From NCBI GenBank assembly GCA_035275265.1, contig DATENC010000001.1, forward strand, positions 1 through 64,000: 64,000 nt of DNA, written 5' to 3'. This DNA is from JACQAP01 sp035275265. Lineage in GTDB: Bacteria; Pseudomonadota; Gammaproteobacteria; Burkholderiales; JACQAP01. The notes beneath the pieces are model-generated. The model ran no database searches. It saw nothing but the letters and a program-made list of their open reading frames with translations, and was not told the DNA's origin. Position numbers and translations under genes: made by a program. Below are positions 1-8,542 of this stretch, piece after piece (the stretch's first letter is position 1; each line of letters starts with the position of its first letter).

Positions 1-4
1 CGGG

Positions 5-544
5 GTGCCCAAGAAGGAGATGCTCTCGCTTGCCGAGGGTAATCGGCCGGTGCTGCGAGACGTGCAGTCGCTCACCGACTGGCTGTGGTACGTCAACACC
101 AAGGGCTCGCTGGCCGAGGCGGTAGCGGCGACCAGCTTCGCGATCGAGGGCGTGGCGGGGGACATTGCGCGCAAAGTCACGGCGGGTTTTGAGGCCTATG
201 GGAACCAGCCGGGCGTGGAGATGGGCCCGAAGACTTACAAGTGGTTCCGCGAGCACGCGCACTACGATGATCTTCATCCGAAGATCGCGCTGGAGATCAT
301 CAAGCGCTACGCCACCACGGAGAAGATGCAAACACGGGTCATGCTTGCCGCAAAGCGCAGCATCCAGCTCCTGCACAATGCCCTGGTCACCGCCTATCAG
401 GCCTATTCCCCAACGCAGACCAGCGAAGAGCAGGCGGATAGCGACAAACGCGCGCGTGACCGACGCCTCGCGCAAAAGACTGTCGGGTTCCCGGATCGGC
501 GCTTCAGTGAACGGCGTGGCCGTTCTCGACGTGCTGTGGCGTAA
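5..544 (+). CDS. TenA/heme-oxygenase-like iron redox protein (possibly 5'-truncated)
   Basis: A helical protein resembling the TenA/PqqC/heme-oxygenase-like diiron fold. An SFAIEGVAGDIAR helix is followed by an HAHYDDLHP block of the kind that supplies metal ligands in iron-containing redox enzymes of this superfamily. The first start-like codon is a GTG five bases from the window edge with no visible ribosome site, so the true N-terminus, including earlier ligand helices, may lie outside. After about residue 135 the protein turns hydrophilic and ends in an Arg-rich tail (DRRFSERRGRSRR) that is not part of the fold. Substrate unknown. A strong terminator follows within 45 bases, so this is the last gene of its transcript. 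Confidence 0.6.
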   Translation: MPKKEMLSLAEGNRPVLRDVQSLTDWLWYVNTKGSLAEAVAATSFAIEGVAGDIARKVTAGFEAYGNQPGVEMGPKTYKWFREHAHYDDLHPKIALEIIKRYATTEKMQTRVMLAAKRSIQLLHNALVTAYQAYSPTQTSEEQADSDKRARDRRLAQKTVGFPDRRFSERRGRSRRAVA

Positions 545-585
545 GGTTGCCGACTGCCGGCATCCAAAAAAGGCGGATGACGAGA

Positions 586-613
586 CGGGCACCTTACGGT
601 GCCCGTTTTCTTT
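586..613 (+). terminator. Rho-independent terminator
   Basis: Perfect 8-bp stem CGGGCACC/GGTGCCCG with loop TTAC, followed at once by TTTTCTTT. It sits about 40 bases after the stop of the TenA-like gene and terminates plus-strand transcription. Confidence 0.9.
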
Positions 614-666
614 CCCGTCGAACGTGTCTCGTTTTGTGTCCTGCCGGCTTCCGATCCAACGCTGAT

Positions 667-1371
667 TCAGTCCTGCAGACGCAGCTGCAGGTGTGCATGA
701 CGCCATAGTCGGGCGAGCCCGAGAAAGAATAGAGTGAACGAGAACCCGATGGCCCACTCGACCACGTTCTCCACCCTGTCCTTGAGCTGCTCATCGAGCA
801 TTGGTGCGATGAAAACGTGAGCGATTGCGACCAGCATCGTCAGGCCAGCCAGACACATCAGCATGATGTCCATGCGCGCCGGCACCGCAAGCGCTCCGTG
901 GCTCGTCAGGCGCCGGATGTGCCCAGTCGCAATCAGGATGCATATGTAGGTAAAGCCGAAATAAACGATAGTGCCGTATCGGCGCAGCCACCGGTAAGTG
1001 CCGCCCTCCGTGCCAAGGAATGTTCCGTACACAACCAGAAAAATCGCGGCAACAACTCCCAGCCAGGGCAGCCATCGAAGAGACCTGCCGGTGGCGCCCG
1101 AACGTGTCAGCCACGCTGTACACAGCAGCCAAGTCATACCCTGGATCGTTGCAGACGGCAACATCAGCCCGCGGAAAATGTGATTCCCAAGCCCGTGTCG
1201 CGCGGCGCGGCTGATCGATACGCAACCGTCCACTAAAGGAATGCAGTAAGGGATGTAACCCTGTGCTGTCGAGACCCACCACGCGCTGACGACCGCGACC
1301 GCCATCAGCAATCCCGCGATCAACGGTAGCGGCCAGAGTGGATAACCCTGCCCGGGCGGTGGGGCATTCAC
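667..1371 (-). CDS. Six-TM membrane protein, Frag1/DRAM/Sfk1-like
   Basis: A 234-aa integral membrane protein with about six hydrophobic segments. The first runs from roughly residue 12 to 32, and the loop after it carries the conserved-looking PYCIPLVDGCVSIS. A six-helix layout with a Cys-containing first loop recalls the Frag1/DRAM/Sfk1 family, but the similarity is from memory and weak. The start is a GTG at 1371 (GTG AAT GCC CCA) with only a poor AGAGCAG upstream. It converges on the terminator of the preceding gene and has no clear operon partner. Role unknown. Confidence 0.6.
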   Translation of the reverse strand: MNAPPPGQGYPLWPLPLIAGLLMAVAVVSAWWVSTAQGYIPYCIPLVDGCVSISRAARHGLGNHIFRGLMLPSATIQGMTWLLCTAWLTRSGATGRSLRWLPWLGVVAAIFLVVYGTFLGTEGGTYRWLRRYGTIVYFGFTYICILIATGHIRRLTSHGALAVPARMDIMLMCLAGLTMLVAIAHVFIAPMLDEQLKDRVENVVEWAIGFSFTLFFLGLARLWRHAHLQLRLQD

Positions 1372-1472
1372 GGGTTCTGCTCTACCGGGAATCCGGGCAG
1401 CCGCGTGCAGGGAAAGTGCAGCGGGATTCCATTCGCAGTATTAGCCCATCCGCGTTTCGGGGGTGGCCGGCC

Positions 1473-1736
1473 TTAGAATTGAAGGTAAATTTCATCCACG
1501 TAGCACCACCCCCATTGCTCGCCTGGCTGGAAGGACTTCATGACCGGATGGGAGGTGGTGTTGAAGTGTTTCGTAGCGTGCTTGTTTTTCGAACTGTCGC
1601 AACAGCCGACATGGCCGCAGATCAGGCACATTCGCAGGTGCACCCAGGAGTCGCCGGTCTTCAGACAGTCTTCGCAACCCTGCGCGCCCGGTGCCACATC
1701 GCGGACTTCAGTCAGGTGCTTGCATTTCCCGGCCAT
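1473..1736 (-). CDS. UBP-type zinc finger protein
   Basis: An 87-aa protein that is almost entirely one UBP-type (ubiquitin hydrolase-like) zinc finger. Visible metal ligands include C5/H7, CEDC, the CLICGHVGCC block, and histidines in KHATKHFNTTSHP, ending in GEQWGWCYVDE. In eukaryotes this fold binds ubiquitin C-termini; stand-alone bacterial copies have no established role. The ATG at 1736 has a weak ribosome site. It lies 61 bases after the HD-domain gene on the same strand and is probably co-transcribed with it. Confidence 0.85.
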   Translation of the reverse strand: MAGKCKHLTEVRDVAPGAQGCEDCLKTGDSWVHLRMCLICGHVGCCDSSKNKHATKHFNTTSHPVMKSFQPGEQWGWCYVDEIYLQF

Positions 1737-1797
1737 TGTCAGTGAAGGATCAAGTTGGATGGATGCGGGTGGCCCGTCACCGTACCTGGCCCCTGCA

Positions 1798-2391
1798 TTA
1801 CATCTCGCAGGTATTCTTGTAGATCGTATTCTTCGGGGTCGAAAATACCTTCCGCAGCATCGGTTCGAAGAACTCCAGCGGCCTGCATTCCAGCCCGGGG
1901 TCGAACGCAGGATTGTCGTAGATCTCGCAGAAGCGCGCCGTACGCTCGAAGTGGGGGTGGCCGCGAAACTGCTCGCGCATGTTCGGGTCCATGCCGACGT
2001 GCTGGAAAAAGAAGTAGCCCTGGAAAATACCGTGTTTCTCCACCATCCAGTGATTGGCTTCCGATACAAAGGGCTTAAGAATGGCGGCGGAGACCTCCGG
2101 GTGATTCCAGGAGCCCAGCGTGTCGCCGATGTCATGAAGCAGCGCGCATACGACGTACTCCTCGTCCTCCCCGGCCTTGTGCGCGAGCGTGGCGGTGAGC
2201 AGCGAGTGTTGCAGACGGTCCACCGCAAAGCCGCCGGAGTCACCGCCCAGCAGGCGCAAGTGCGCGAGGACTCGGTCTGCGAGTTCCTTCGCGAACGGCT
2301 GGTAGCGCGCGACGATGATGTCCCAGTCCGCCTTGGTGCTCTCTTTCATGGACTTGAAACCCGCGCGCTGCTCCGTCAGCATGTCACCCAT
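1798..2391 (-). CDS. HD-domain protein (phosphohydrolase or diiron oxygenase-like)
   Basis: A 197-aa all-helical HD-domain protein. Candidate metal ligands are H62 in RLQHSLLTA, H86-D87 in CALLHDIGD, and H97, H114, H120 and H131, with E108-113 region residues nearby. The extra histidines and the compact single domain recall HD-type mixed-valent diiron oxygenases (MIOX/PhnZ) as well as ordinary HD phosphohydrolases; the sequence alone does not decide. The ATG at 2391 was chosen because ACCGGGGGA lies a few bases upstream; longer in-frame extensions look non-coding. It precedes the UBP zinc-finger gene, suggesting a two-gene unit. Confidence 0.75.
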   Translation of the reverse strand: MGDMLTEQRAGFKSMKESTKADWDIIVARYQPFAKELADRVLAHLRLLGGDSGGFAVDRLQHSLLTATLAHKAGEDEEYVVCALLHDIGDTLGSWNHPEVSAAILKPFVSEANHWMVEKHGIFQGYFFFQHVGMDPNMREQFRGHPHFERTARFCEIYDNPAFDPGLECRPLEFFEPMLRKVFSTPKNTIYKNTCEM

Positions 2392-2530
2392 TGCATCCCC
2401 CGGTTCGTCGATTGGAACGGAATCAACCAAGTATAGCCCCAACGAAAGCCCCTTTGACTGGCGGGACGCCAACGGCGCAAGCAAAACCTAATCCGAGGGT
2501 CCATGAGATTGGCGGTTTTCCACCAGAGAC

Positions 2531-2561
2531 AAAAAAAATGAGGACGCCCGAAGGCGTCCTC
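2531..2561 (-). terminator. Rho-independent terminator of the bufferin gene
   Basis: Reading the minus strand, a 9-bp perfect stem GAGGACGCC/GGCGTCCTC (loop TTCG on that strand) is followed one base later by eight T residues (2538-2531). It lies about 20 bases after the bufferin stop codon. Confidence 0.9.
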
Positions 2562-2578
2562 TCCATGCAAACTGCAGT

Positions 2579-2827
2579 TCAGGCGCGGCCCAGTTTGTCG
2601 ACGCAGGCCTTCTCGGTCATCTGTTCGAAGCCCTTGCCCTTGCAGGCGTTCTTGCCCTTGCACCCGCTCATGGATGTCTTGCACTCACTCTTGCCCTTGC
2701 AGGCGTTGGCGCCGTAACACTTGATCTGCACTTCCTGGGCGGTCGCGATGCCGACCACGCCGGTTGCAAACACCGCCGCTGCCGCAGTTGCAATTGCCGC
2801 GCTGACCAATCTGCGATTAACGTCCAT
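2579..2827 (-). CDS. bufA2: BufA2-type periplasmic bufferin (metallophore precursor)
   Basis: An 82-aa exported Cys-rich peptide. Residues 1-30 form a signal peptide ending in ATA|QE. The mature part has six cysteines in repeats (KCYGANACKGKSEC, SGCKGKNACKGKGF, EKAC), the pattern of BufA2-type bufferins. From the family: bufferins are ribosomal precursors whose Cys residues can be modified by a DUF692-type multinuclear iron oxygenase (BufB) with a partner (BufC) to bind copper or other metals. The ATG at 2827 has AAGGAGG seven bases upstream. A clear terminator follows, so the gene is monocistronic. No bufB or bufC gene is present in this window, so maturation would depend on a distant locus. 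Confidence 0.85.
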   Translation of the reverse strand: MDVNRRLVSAAIATAAAAVFATGVVGIATAQEVQIKCYGANACKGKSECKTSMSGCKGKNACKGKGFEQMTEKACVDKLGRA

Positions 2828-3173
2828 TCCCAGCCTCCTTCTTTGCAAACGTTCGTAAAATGGGTCGGGATTACCGGCCGGACTTGTGTTTGCGCCCGGC
2901 CGGATGTGCCGTTTCCCGCGTAAACCGCTGCCCGCCGAAACCCGGCGCGCGGCCTGAACGCTGACTTCCGGCTGCGTTTTCTGCCGCCGTGTGGCGCGTC
3001 CAAAGGCATTTACGCTCGTGTCGGCGAGTTGGATGCATCCTGTGAAAGCGGCGCAACACGGTTTCGGGCCGGCGGATCTACGCTTCACTGGACGGCGGCG
3101 AGCGCCCGTCCCGCTTGACGCGCTTGCTGCCGGCAGGCAAGTTACGCGGCTGCATCAAAGCGGAGGCTCCAGC
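2828..3173. other. Intergenic region between divergent bufferin and nitronate monooxygenase genes
   Basis: About 345 bases that must contain both divergent promoters. It carries the bufferin ribosome site (AAGGAGG, complementary strand) at its left edge and CGGAGG for the plus-strand gene at 3161-3166. I could not pick out a confident operator or small gene. Confidence 0.4.
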
Positions 3174-4148
3174 TTGGCCATAGTCGAAAAACTGCGAAAC
3201 CAGATGGTGCTGCCCGTAATCGGTGCGCCGATGTTCATCGTCGGCAACCCCGACTTGGTCATTGAGCAATGCAAGTGCGGGATCATCGGGTCGTTCCCGG
3301 CGTTGAATGCCCGTCCTGCACCTATGCTGGACGACTGGCTCGACCGCATCGAGGCCGCGCTCGCTCGGCACGCCCAAGCGCATCCGGATGCGAAAGTCGC
3401 ACCCTATGCAGTGAACCAGATCATCCACCACTCGAACGATCGGCTCGACCGCGATCTCGATGCCTGCGTGCGCCATCGCGTGCCGATCATCATCACCAGT
3501 CTTCGATCACCGGACGATGTGGTGAAACAGGTTCATCAGTATGGCGGCGTCGTGTTTCATGACGTGATCAGCATCCGCCATGCAGAAAAGGCGCTGGAGG
3601 CCGGCGTGGATGGCTTGGTGCTGGTGTGTGCCGGTGCCGGTGGCCATGCGGGCATGCTCAGCCCAATCGCGTTGGTGCGCGAAGTCAGGCGCTTCTTCGC
3701 AGGTCCGCTCGCGCTTTCCGGCGCGATAACCGACGGGGCCGGAGTGCTTGCCGCTCAGGCGGTGGGTGCGGACTTCGCCTATGTCGGCACGCGTTTCATC
3801 GCCTCTCGCGAGGCCAACGCGGTGGATGCCTACAAGCAGATGATCTTGGAAAGCAGTGCCGCGGACATCGTCTATTCGCCGTTCTTCTCAGGCGTGCACG
3901 GCAACTATCTGAAGGGGAGTATCAAGGCGCAGGGCCTGGACCCGGACAATCTGGCTCCGGTGGACAAGTCGACAATGAATTTCGGCTCCGGCACGACGAA
4001 GGCCTGGAAAGACATCTGGGGTGCGGGACAGGGAGTAGGCAACATCGAGGACGTGCTCCCGGTGCGTGAACTGGTCGAGCGCCTGCGCGAGGAATACGAA
4101 GCTGCACGCGGTCGCTTACAACTTGCCGCGACCGGGGCAACGGCCTAG
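3174..4148 (+). CDS. Nitronate monooxygenase (2-nitropropane dioxygenase family)
   Basis: A 324-aa FMN TIM-barrel enzyme expected to oxidise alkyl nitronates to carbonyl compounds and nitrite. Family features visible: an N-terminal PVIGAPMFIVGNPDL block, CGIIGSFPALNARP, a phosphate-binding CAGAGGHAG, and FAYVGTRFIAS. Length fits the family. I place the start at a TTG (3174) because CGGAGG sits seven bases upstream and homology-like sequence begins right there; an upstream ATG at 2991 would add 61 unrelated residues. Divergent from the bufferin gene, with no co-directional partner. Confidence 0.88.
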   Translation: MAIVEKLRNQMVLPVIGAPMFIVGNPDLVIEQCKCGIIGSFPALNARPAPMLDDWLDRIEAALARHAQAHPDAKVAPYAVNQIIHHSNDRLDRDLDACVRHRVPIIITSLRSPDDVVKQVHQYGGVVFHDVISIRHAEKALEAGVDGLVLVCAGAGGHAGMLSPIALVREVRRFFAGPLALSGAITDGAGVLAAQAVGADFAYVGTRFIASREANAVDAYKQMILESSAADIVYSPFFSGVHGNYLKGSIKAQGLDPDNLAPVDKSTMNFGSGTTKAWKDIWGAGQGVGNIEDVLPVRELVERLREEYEAARGRLQLAATGATA

Positions 4149-4162
4149 CAACGTCAAAACCC

Positions 4163-4190
4163 AACACAGAGGCACAGAGACCACAGAGAA
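4163..4190 (+). repeat. CACAGAG-type repeat, left arm
   Basis: Tandem degenerate CACAGAG units after nitronate monooxygenase. They are the inverted counterpart of the copy at 4281-4318. Confidence 0.7.
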
Positions 4191-4280
4191 ATGCACGCGG
4201 GGATAAGAGCAAAGCAGTCGCGATAGTTACGGTAGCTGCGCGTTAACAATGGCTACTATTACTCTCCCGATCTTTCGTTG

Positions 4281-4318
4281 TCCTCCGTGCCCTCTGTGTC
4301 CTCTGTACCTCTGTGTTA
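4281..4318 (-). repeat. CACAGAG-type repeat, right arm (inverted)
   Basis: Degenerate CTCTGTG units whose reverse complement matches the 4163-4190 copy. The two arms enclose about 90 bases between the convergent nitronate monooxygenase and prfC genes and could fold into a long imperfect hairpin. Confidence 0.7.
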
Positions 4319-4336
4319 GGTGGAGAGCTCTAGGTC

Positions 4337-5968
4337 TTAGGCAATATCGGCAATCCGATCGTCCAAGAGCCCGGCGTGCTCGCGCTGGACGTGGAATTTG
4401 ATGTTTGGCCAGCGGTCCTGGATCACTTTCATTTCGTATTTGGTATTGGTGAGTACCGCAAACGCCTCGGCGGCATCGCGCGCCACCCGCCCGGCGTTTG
4501 CATCTACGAACTTCTCGAGTTCCACCGGATCGTCGGCCGACACCCAGCGCGCGCACGTATACGAGGCCGGCGTCATCCGCGCCTCCACGCCGTATTCGTG
4601 TTGCAGGCGGTGCGCAGCAACGTCGAACTGAAGGCTCCCCACCGCGCCCAGCAGCGTCATGGTACTGCGCAATGGCCGGAACACCTGGATCGCGCCTTCC
4701 TCGCCGAGCTGCAACAGTCCGGTGCGAAGCTGCTTGGCACGCAGCGGATTCAATACTTCGATGGTATGGAAGATTTCCGGCGCAAAGTACGGAAGCCCGG
4801 TGTACTGCAGTTCCGCCCCGTCGGTCAGCGTGTCGCCGAGCTGGATGCCGCCGTGGGTCGGAATGCCGATGATGTCACCTGCGTACGCTTCGTCCAGTAG
4901 TTCGCGCCGCTGCGACAGGAAGGAAACCACGTTGTTGGGGCGGATTTCCTTGCCGGTGCGCTGAATTTTTACGCGCATGCCGCGCAAGAATCGTCCCGAG
5001 CAGATGCGCACGAACACCACGCGGTCGCGATGCGCGGGATCCATGTTGGCCTGGATCTTGAAAACGACCCCGGAAAAGATCTTGCCATGCGGATCGACCT
5101 TGCCCTGCACCGCAACTCGCGGTTGCGGCGGCGGCGCGATGTCCACCAGCGCGTCCAGCACTTCACGAATACCGAAATTGTTGATTGCCGAACCGAAGAA
5201 CACCGGGGTCTGCCTTCCCGCGAGAAACTCCTCGCGTGAGAAGGCCGGGCTGGCCTCGCGAATCAGGTCGATGTCATGGCGCGCCCGCTCGAACTCGGCG
5301 CCGAAACGTTTGCGCAGAGAAGGATCGTCGAGTCCGCTGATGACTTCGTAGGCCTGTCCCAGACGGTCGTCGCCGGCGCGGAAAACGCGGATGTGGTCCT
5401 CCGCCAGGTCGTAAACGCCGTGAAACGATTTGCCCATGCCGATCGGCCACGAGAACGGCACGGCGGTCATACCCAGCGCGCGCTCGATCTCGTCGATCAA
5501 ATCGAGCGGCTCGCGTACTTCGCGGTCCATCTTGTTGATGAACGTGAGGATGGGCGTGCCGCGCGAGCGGCACACTTCCAACAGACGCAGCGTCTGTGCC
5601 TCCACGCCGTTGGCCGCGTCGATCACCATCAGTGCCGCGTCCACCGCGGTCAGCACCCGGTAGGTATCTTCCGAAAAGTCACGGTGTCCGGGCGTGTCCA
5701 GCAGGTTCACTACCTTGCCCCTGTACTCCATCTGCATCACCGAACTCGCGACCGAAATGCCGCGTTGCTTTTCGATTTCCATCCAGTCCGATGTGGCGTA
5801 GCGCGTGGCCTTGCGCGCCTTGACGCTACCGGCGATATGGATCGCGCCGGCGAAGAGCAGCAGTTTCTCGGTGAGAGTGGTCTTGCCCGCGTCCGGATGC
5901 GAAATGATTGCGAAGGTCCGCCGCTGCTCGACTCTTTCGGAGAGAACTTCTCGGGCTAAATCGCTCAT
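4337..5968 (-). CDS. prfC: Peptide chain release factor 3
   Basis: A 543-aa translational GTPase that recycles RF1/RF2 from the ribosome after peptide release. G-domain motifs are clear: P-loop HPDAGKTT (residues 24-31), DTPGH (91-95) and NKMD (145-148). Domain II and III sequence follows through residue 543, with full family length. ATG at 5968; the ribosome site is weak. It reads as a single-gene unit convergent with nitronate monooxygenase. Confidence 0.97.
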   Translation of the reverse strand: MSDLAREVLSERVEQRRTFAIISHPDAGKTTLTEKLLLFAGAIHIAGSVKARKATRYATSDWMEIEKQRGISVASSVMQMEYRGKVVNLLDTPGHRDFSEDTYRVLTAVDAALMVIDAANGVEAQTLRLLEVCRSRGTPILTFINKMDREVREPLDLIDEIERALGMTAVPFSWPIGMGKSFHGVYDLAEDHIRVFRAGDDRLGQAYEVISGLDDPSLRKRFGAEFERARHDIDLIREASPAFSREEFLAGRQTPVFFGSAINNFGIREVLDALVDIAPPPQPRVAVQGKVDPHGKIFSGVVFKIQANMDPAHRDRVVFVRICSGRFLRGMRVKIQRTGKEIRPNNVVSFLSQRRELLDEAYAGDIIGIPTHGGIQLGDTLTDGAELQYTGLPYFAPEIFHTIEVLNPLRAKQLRTGLLQLGEEGAIQVFRPLRSTMTLLGAVGSLQFDVAAHRLQHEYGVEARMTPASYTCARWVSADDPVELEKFVDANAGRVARDAAEAFAVLTNTKYEMKVIQDRWPNIKFHVQREHAGLLDDRIADIA

Positions 5969-6091
5969 GAACCACAGGTCGGTCTGGAAACGTTCGCGCC
6001 CAAACCTGGAGAGTGAAGAAGGCCGCGCATTCTACGTGTTCGTGCGAAGTCCGTCCATGCCGCTGGCCGGCGGTTAGGTGCGTCGACGCAC

Positions 6092-7261
6092 TTATTCTTT
6101 CCCCGGATCCCTGAAATTCGGCACCTGCTCAAACTCCACGTTGTAGAGTTTGCCGTTTACCTTCTGCACCCGCCGGATGTAGATGGTCTGGATCGCGTCG
6201 CGAGTGTCCGGGTCTATGGTGACGGGTCCGCGCGGGCTGTCTAGCTTCAGGCCCTTGAGCACTTCCATTGCCTTGTCGCCGTCGATTTTGCCGTTCAGCC
6301 GGCGCACCACTTCGTAGATGGCGGCCATTCCATCCCACCCGCCTACGGCCATGAAGTTCGGCCGATGTGCGTTGTCGAGGGCGGTGAAGGCCTTGAGAAA
6401 GGCTTTGTTCTGCGCGCTATCGTGGGCTACGGAATAGTGATGCGAGGTCACCACACCTAAGGGTGTGTCGCCCATTGCCTCGATCATCCCGTCTTCGGTG
6501 AGATCACCGGTCGCGATCAGCCGGATGCCCGCCTTGTCCAGACCGCGTTCGTTGAAGCCTTTCATGAAGGCCACGGGCTGCTCGCCGGCCGGAAGGAAGA
6601 TGAACACGGCCTCGGGCTTTGCATCCTTGATCCGCTGCAGGAAAGGCGAGAAATCCGGATTGCGTAGCGGCACGCGCACGTCCCCCACGATTTTTCCTCC
6701 AGCGGCCTCGAATGTCTTCTTGAAGGTGACCTCGGCATCGATGCCGGGTCCGTAATCCGACACAAGGGTATAGACCTCCTTGACGCCGTTCCTTGTCGCC
6801 CAGGTCGCGATCGGCGCGGTGATCTGCGGCAATGTGAACGATACGCGCGCAATGTAGAGCGACTTCGTGGTGATGATCGAGGTCGCCGCATTCATGACGA
6901 TCATCGGCGTCTTCCCTGCGGTCGCCAGCGGTGCGGCGGCGAGCGCGTTCGGCGTCAGTCCGAACCCCGCAAGAAAATCCACCTTGTCGTTGGCAATCAG
7001 TTGCTGGGCCTGGCGCTTGGCGACATCTGGCGCGGCCCCGGTTGTGTCCCTGACGATCAGTTCGATCCTGCGCCCGGCGACCGTGTCGCCGTTAGCCTTC
7101 ATGTAGGCTCGCGCGCCGTCCAGGATCTGACGGCCAATGTCGGCGAAGGGGCCGCTCATTTCCAGCACCATGCCGACTTTGATCGGCTCCTGGGCCGGGA
7201 CCGTTGAGGTCAGCACGCAGCCAACGGCCAGCGCCGAAGCTGTCAAAACGCGTTTGAACAT
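6092..7261 (-). CDS. ABC transporter substrate-binding protein (branched-chain amino acid type)
   Basis: A 389-aa periplasmic type I binding protein. The first 23 residues form a signal peptide ending in VPAQEP. The mature start IKVGMVLEMSGPFADIGRQ is typical of the LivJ/HAAT family, which binds amino acids, amides or aromatic acids. ATG at 7261 has GGAGGAG at ideal spacing. No permease or ATPase gene lies beside it, so it must work with a transporter encoded elsewhere. It is divergent from the MetE-like gene with about 105 bases between start codons. Confidence 0.9.
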   Translation of the reverse strand: MFKRVLTASALAVGCVLTSTVPAQEPIKVGMVLEMSGPFADIGRQILDGARAYMKANGDTVAGRRIELIVRDTTGAAPDVAKRQAQQLIANDKVDFLAGFGLTPNALAAAPLATAGKTPMIVMNAATSIITTKSLYIARVSFTLPQITAPIATWATRNGVKEVYTLVSDYGPGIDAEVTFKKTFEAAGGKIVGDVRVPLRNPDFSPFLQRIKDAKPEAVFIFLPAGEQPVAFMKGFNERGLDKAGIRLIATGDLTEDGMIEAMGDTPLGVVTSHHYSVAHDSAQNKAFLKAFTALDNAHRPNFMAVGGWDGMAAIYEVVRRLNGKIDGDKAMEVLKGLKLDSPRGPVTIDPDTRDAIQTIYIRRVQKVNGKLYNVEFEQVPNFRDPGKE

Positions 7262-7366
7262 CGCTCTCCTCCAATTATTCAGAAAAACAATCTCGCGCTA
7301 ACCGTCTAAACTATCCTCCAGTGCCCGCGGTTGACTTGCCACTCTACAACAATCCGGAAACAGTCC

Positions 7367-8485
7367 ATGACCCCCCGTAAGACTCCACCGTTTCGCGCCG
7401 ACCATGTCGGCAGCTTTCTTCGCCCCAAGGAACTGCTGGAGGCTCGCGAGCGATTCAAGCAAGGCAACCTGTCCAAGGCCGAATTGCGCGCGGTCGAGGA
7501 CCGCACGATTCGCGACATCGTGCGCTTTCAGGAGGATCTCGGGCTCCAGGGAATCACCGACGGGGAGTTCCGCCGCACTTATTTTCATATCGATTTTCTG
7601 GAGCAGCTCGACGGTGTCGAGACGCGCGGGGGCATCGCGGCGAGCTTTCACAGCGCCACCGGCGAAGTGAATTTCGCGCCGCCGGTAATGCACGTAACCG
7701 GAAAGCTGCGCCATGGACGGCCGATCCAGGCGGAAGATTTCAGGTTTCTGAAGTCCGTTACCGGGCGCGTACCGAAAGTAACCATTCCATCGCCGACCAT
7801 GCTGCATTTCCGCGGAGGGCGCGCCGCCATCAGCAAGGAGGCCTACCCCGACATGGAGACCTTCTACGACGATGTCGCCCGGTGTTATCGCGAAGAACTC
7901 CAACAGCTTGGGGCAGCGGGCTGCACCTATGTCCAGCTCGACGACACCAATCTCGCCTATCTCTGCGATCCGAAGATGCGGGAGGGCGCGCGCAGCCGTG
8001 GCGACGATCCGAACGAACTGCCGCGCCGTTACGCCAGCCTGATCAACGCCGCGATCGCGGATCGTCCCGCGCAAATGACGTTGTGCACCCATCTGTGCCG
8101 CGGCAACTTCAAGAGCGCCTGGGTCGCGGAGGGCAGTTACGAGCCGGTTGCCGAAGTGCTGTTCAATGATTTGAAAGTCGACGGCTATTTCCTGGAGTAT
8201 GACGACGAACGTTCGGGAGATTTTTCTCCGCTTCGATTCGTGCCGAAAGAAAAAATCGTGGTCCTCGGGCTGGTGACTACAAAGCTCGGCGAGCTTGAAT
8301 CAAAGGACGACCTGAAACGCAGGATAGACGAAGCGGCGCGCTACGTGCCGATGGAGCAGCTCTGTCTGTCGCCTCAGTGCGGCTTCTCGAGCACGGTGCA
8401 CGGTAATGAAATCGCTCGCGAGGCACAGGCCGCGAAATTGCGCCTGGTGGTCGAGACCGCCCAGGAGGTTTGGGGAAATAGCTGA
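7367..8485 (+). CDS. Cobalamin-independent methionine synthase-like (MetE C-domain) protein
   Basis: A 372-aa protein matching only the C-terminal catalytic barrel of MetE (YxjG-like). It starts FRADHVGSFLRP and has the DGEFRRTYFHIDF segment. Likely zinc ligands lie in THLCRGN (His, Cys), the LEYDDER segment and SPQCGFSS (Cys). Such short proteins may transfer methyl groups from unknown donors to homocysteine or other thiols and need not be true methionine synthases. The ATG at 7367 is preferred over one at 7331, whose extra 12 residues lack family character. No riboswitch is visible in the short leader. Confidence 0.82.
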   Translation: MTPRKTPPFRADHVGSFLRPKELLEARERFKQGNLSKAELRAVEDRTIRDIVRFQEDLGLQGITDGEFRRTYFHIDFLEQLDGVETRGGIAASFHSATGEVNFAPPVMHVTGKLRHGRPIQAEDFRFLKSVTGRVPKVTIPSPTMLHFRGGRAAISKEAYPDMETFYDDVARCYREELQQLGAAGCTYVQLDDTNLAYLCDPKMREGARSRGDDPNELPRRYASLINAAIADRPAQMTLCTHLCRGNFKSAWVAEGSYEPVAEVLFNDLKVDGYFLEYDDERSGDFSPLRFVPKEKIVVLGLVTTKLGELESKDDLKRRIDEAARYVPMEQLCLSPQCGFSSTVHGNEIAREAQAAKLRLVVETAQEVWGNS

Positions 8486-8542
8486 CGGGGACGCGCGTGC
8501 TGATTTGGTCCCACACGAGGACTCAGTCGTGTACAGCGAAGT

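Noticed and set aside
7262..7366. Possible SAM or cobalamin riboswitch before the MetE-like gene
   Set aside because: Only about 105 bases separate two divergent start codons and no conserved riboswitch core is visible.
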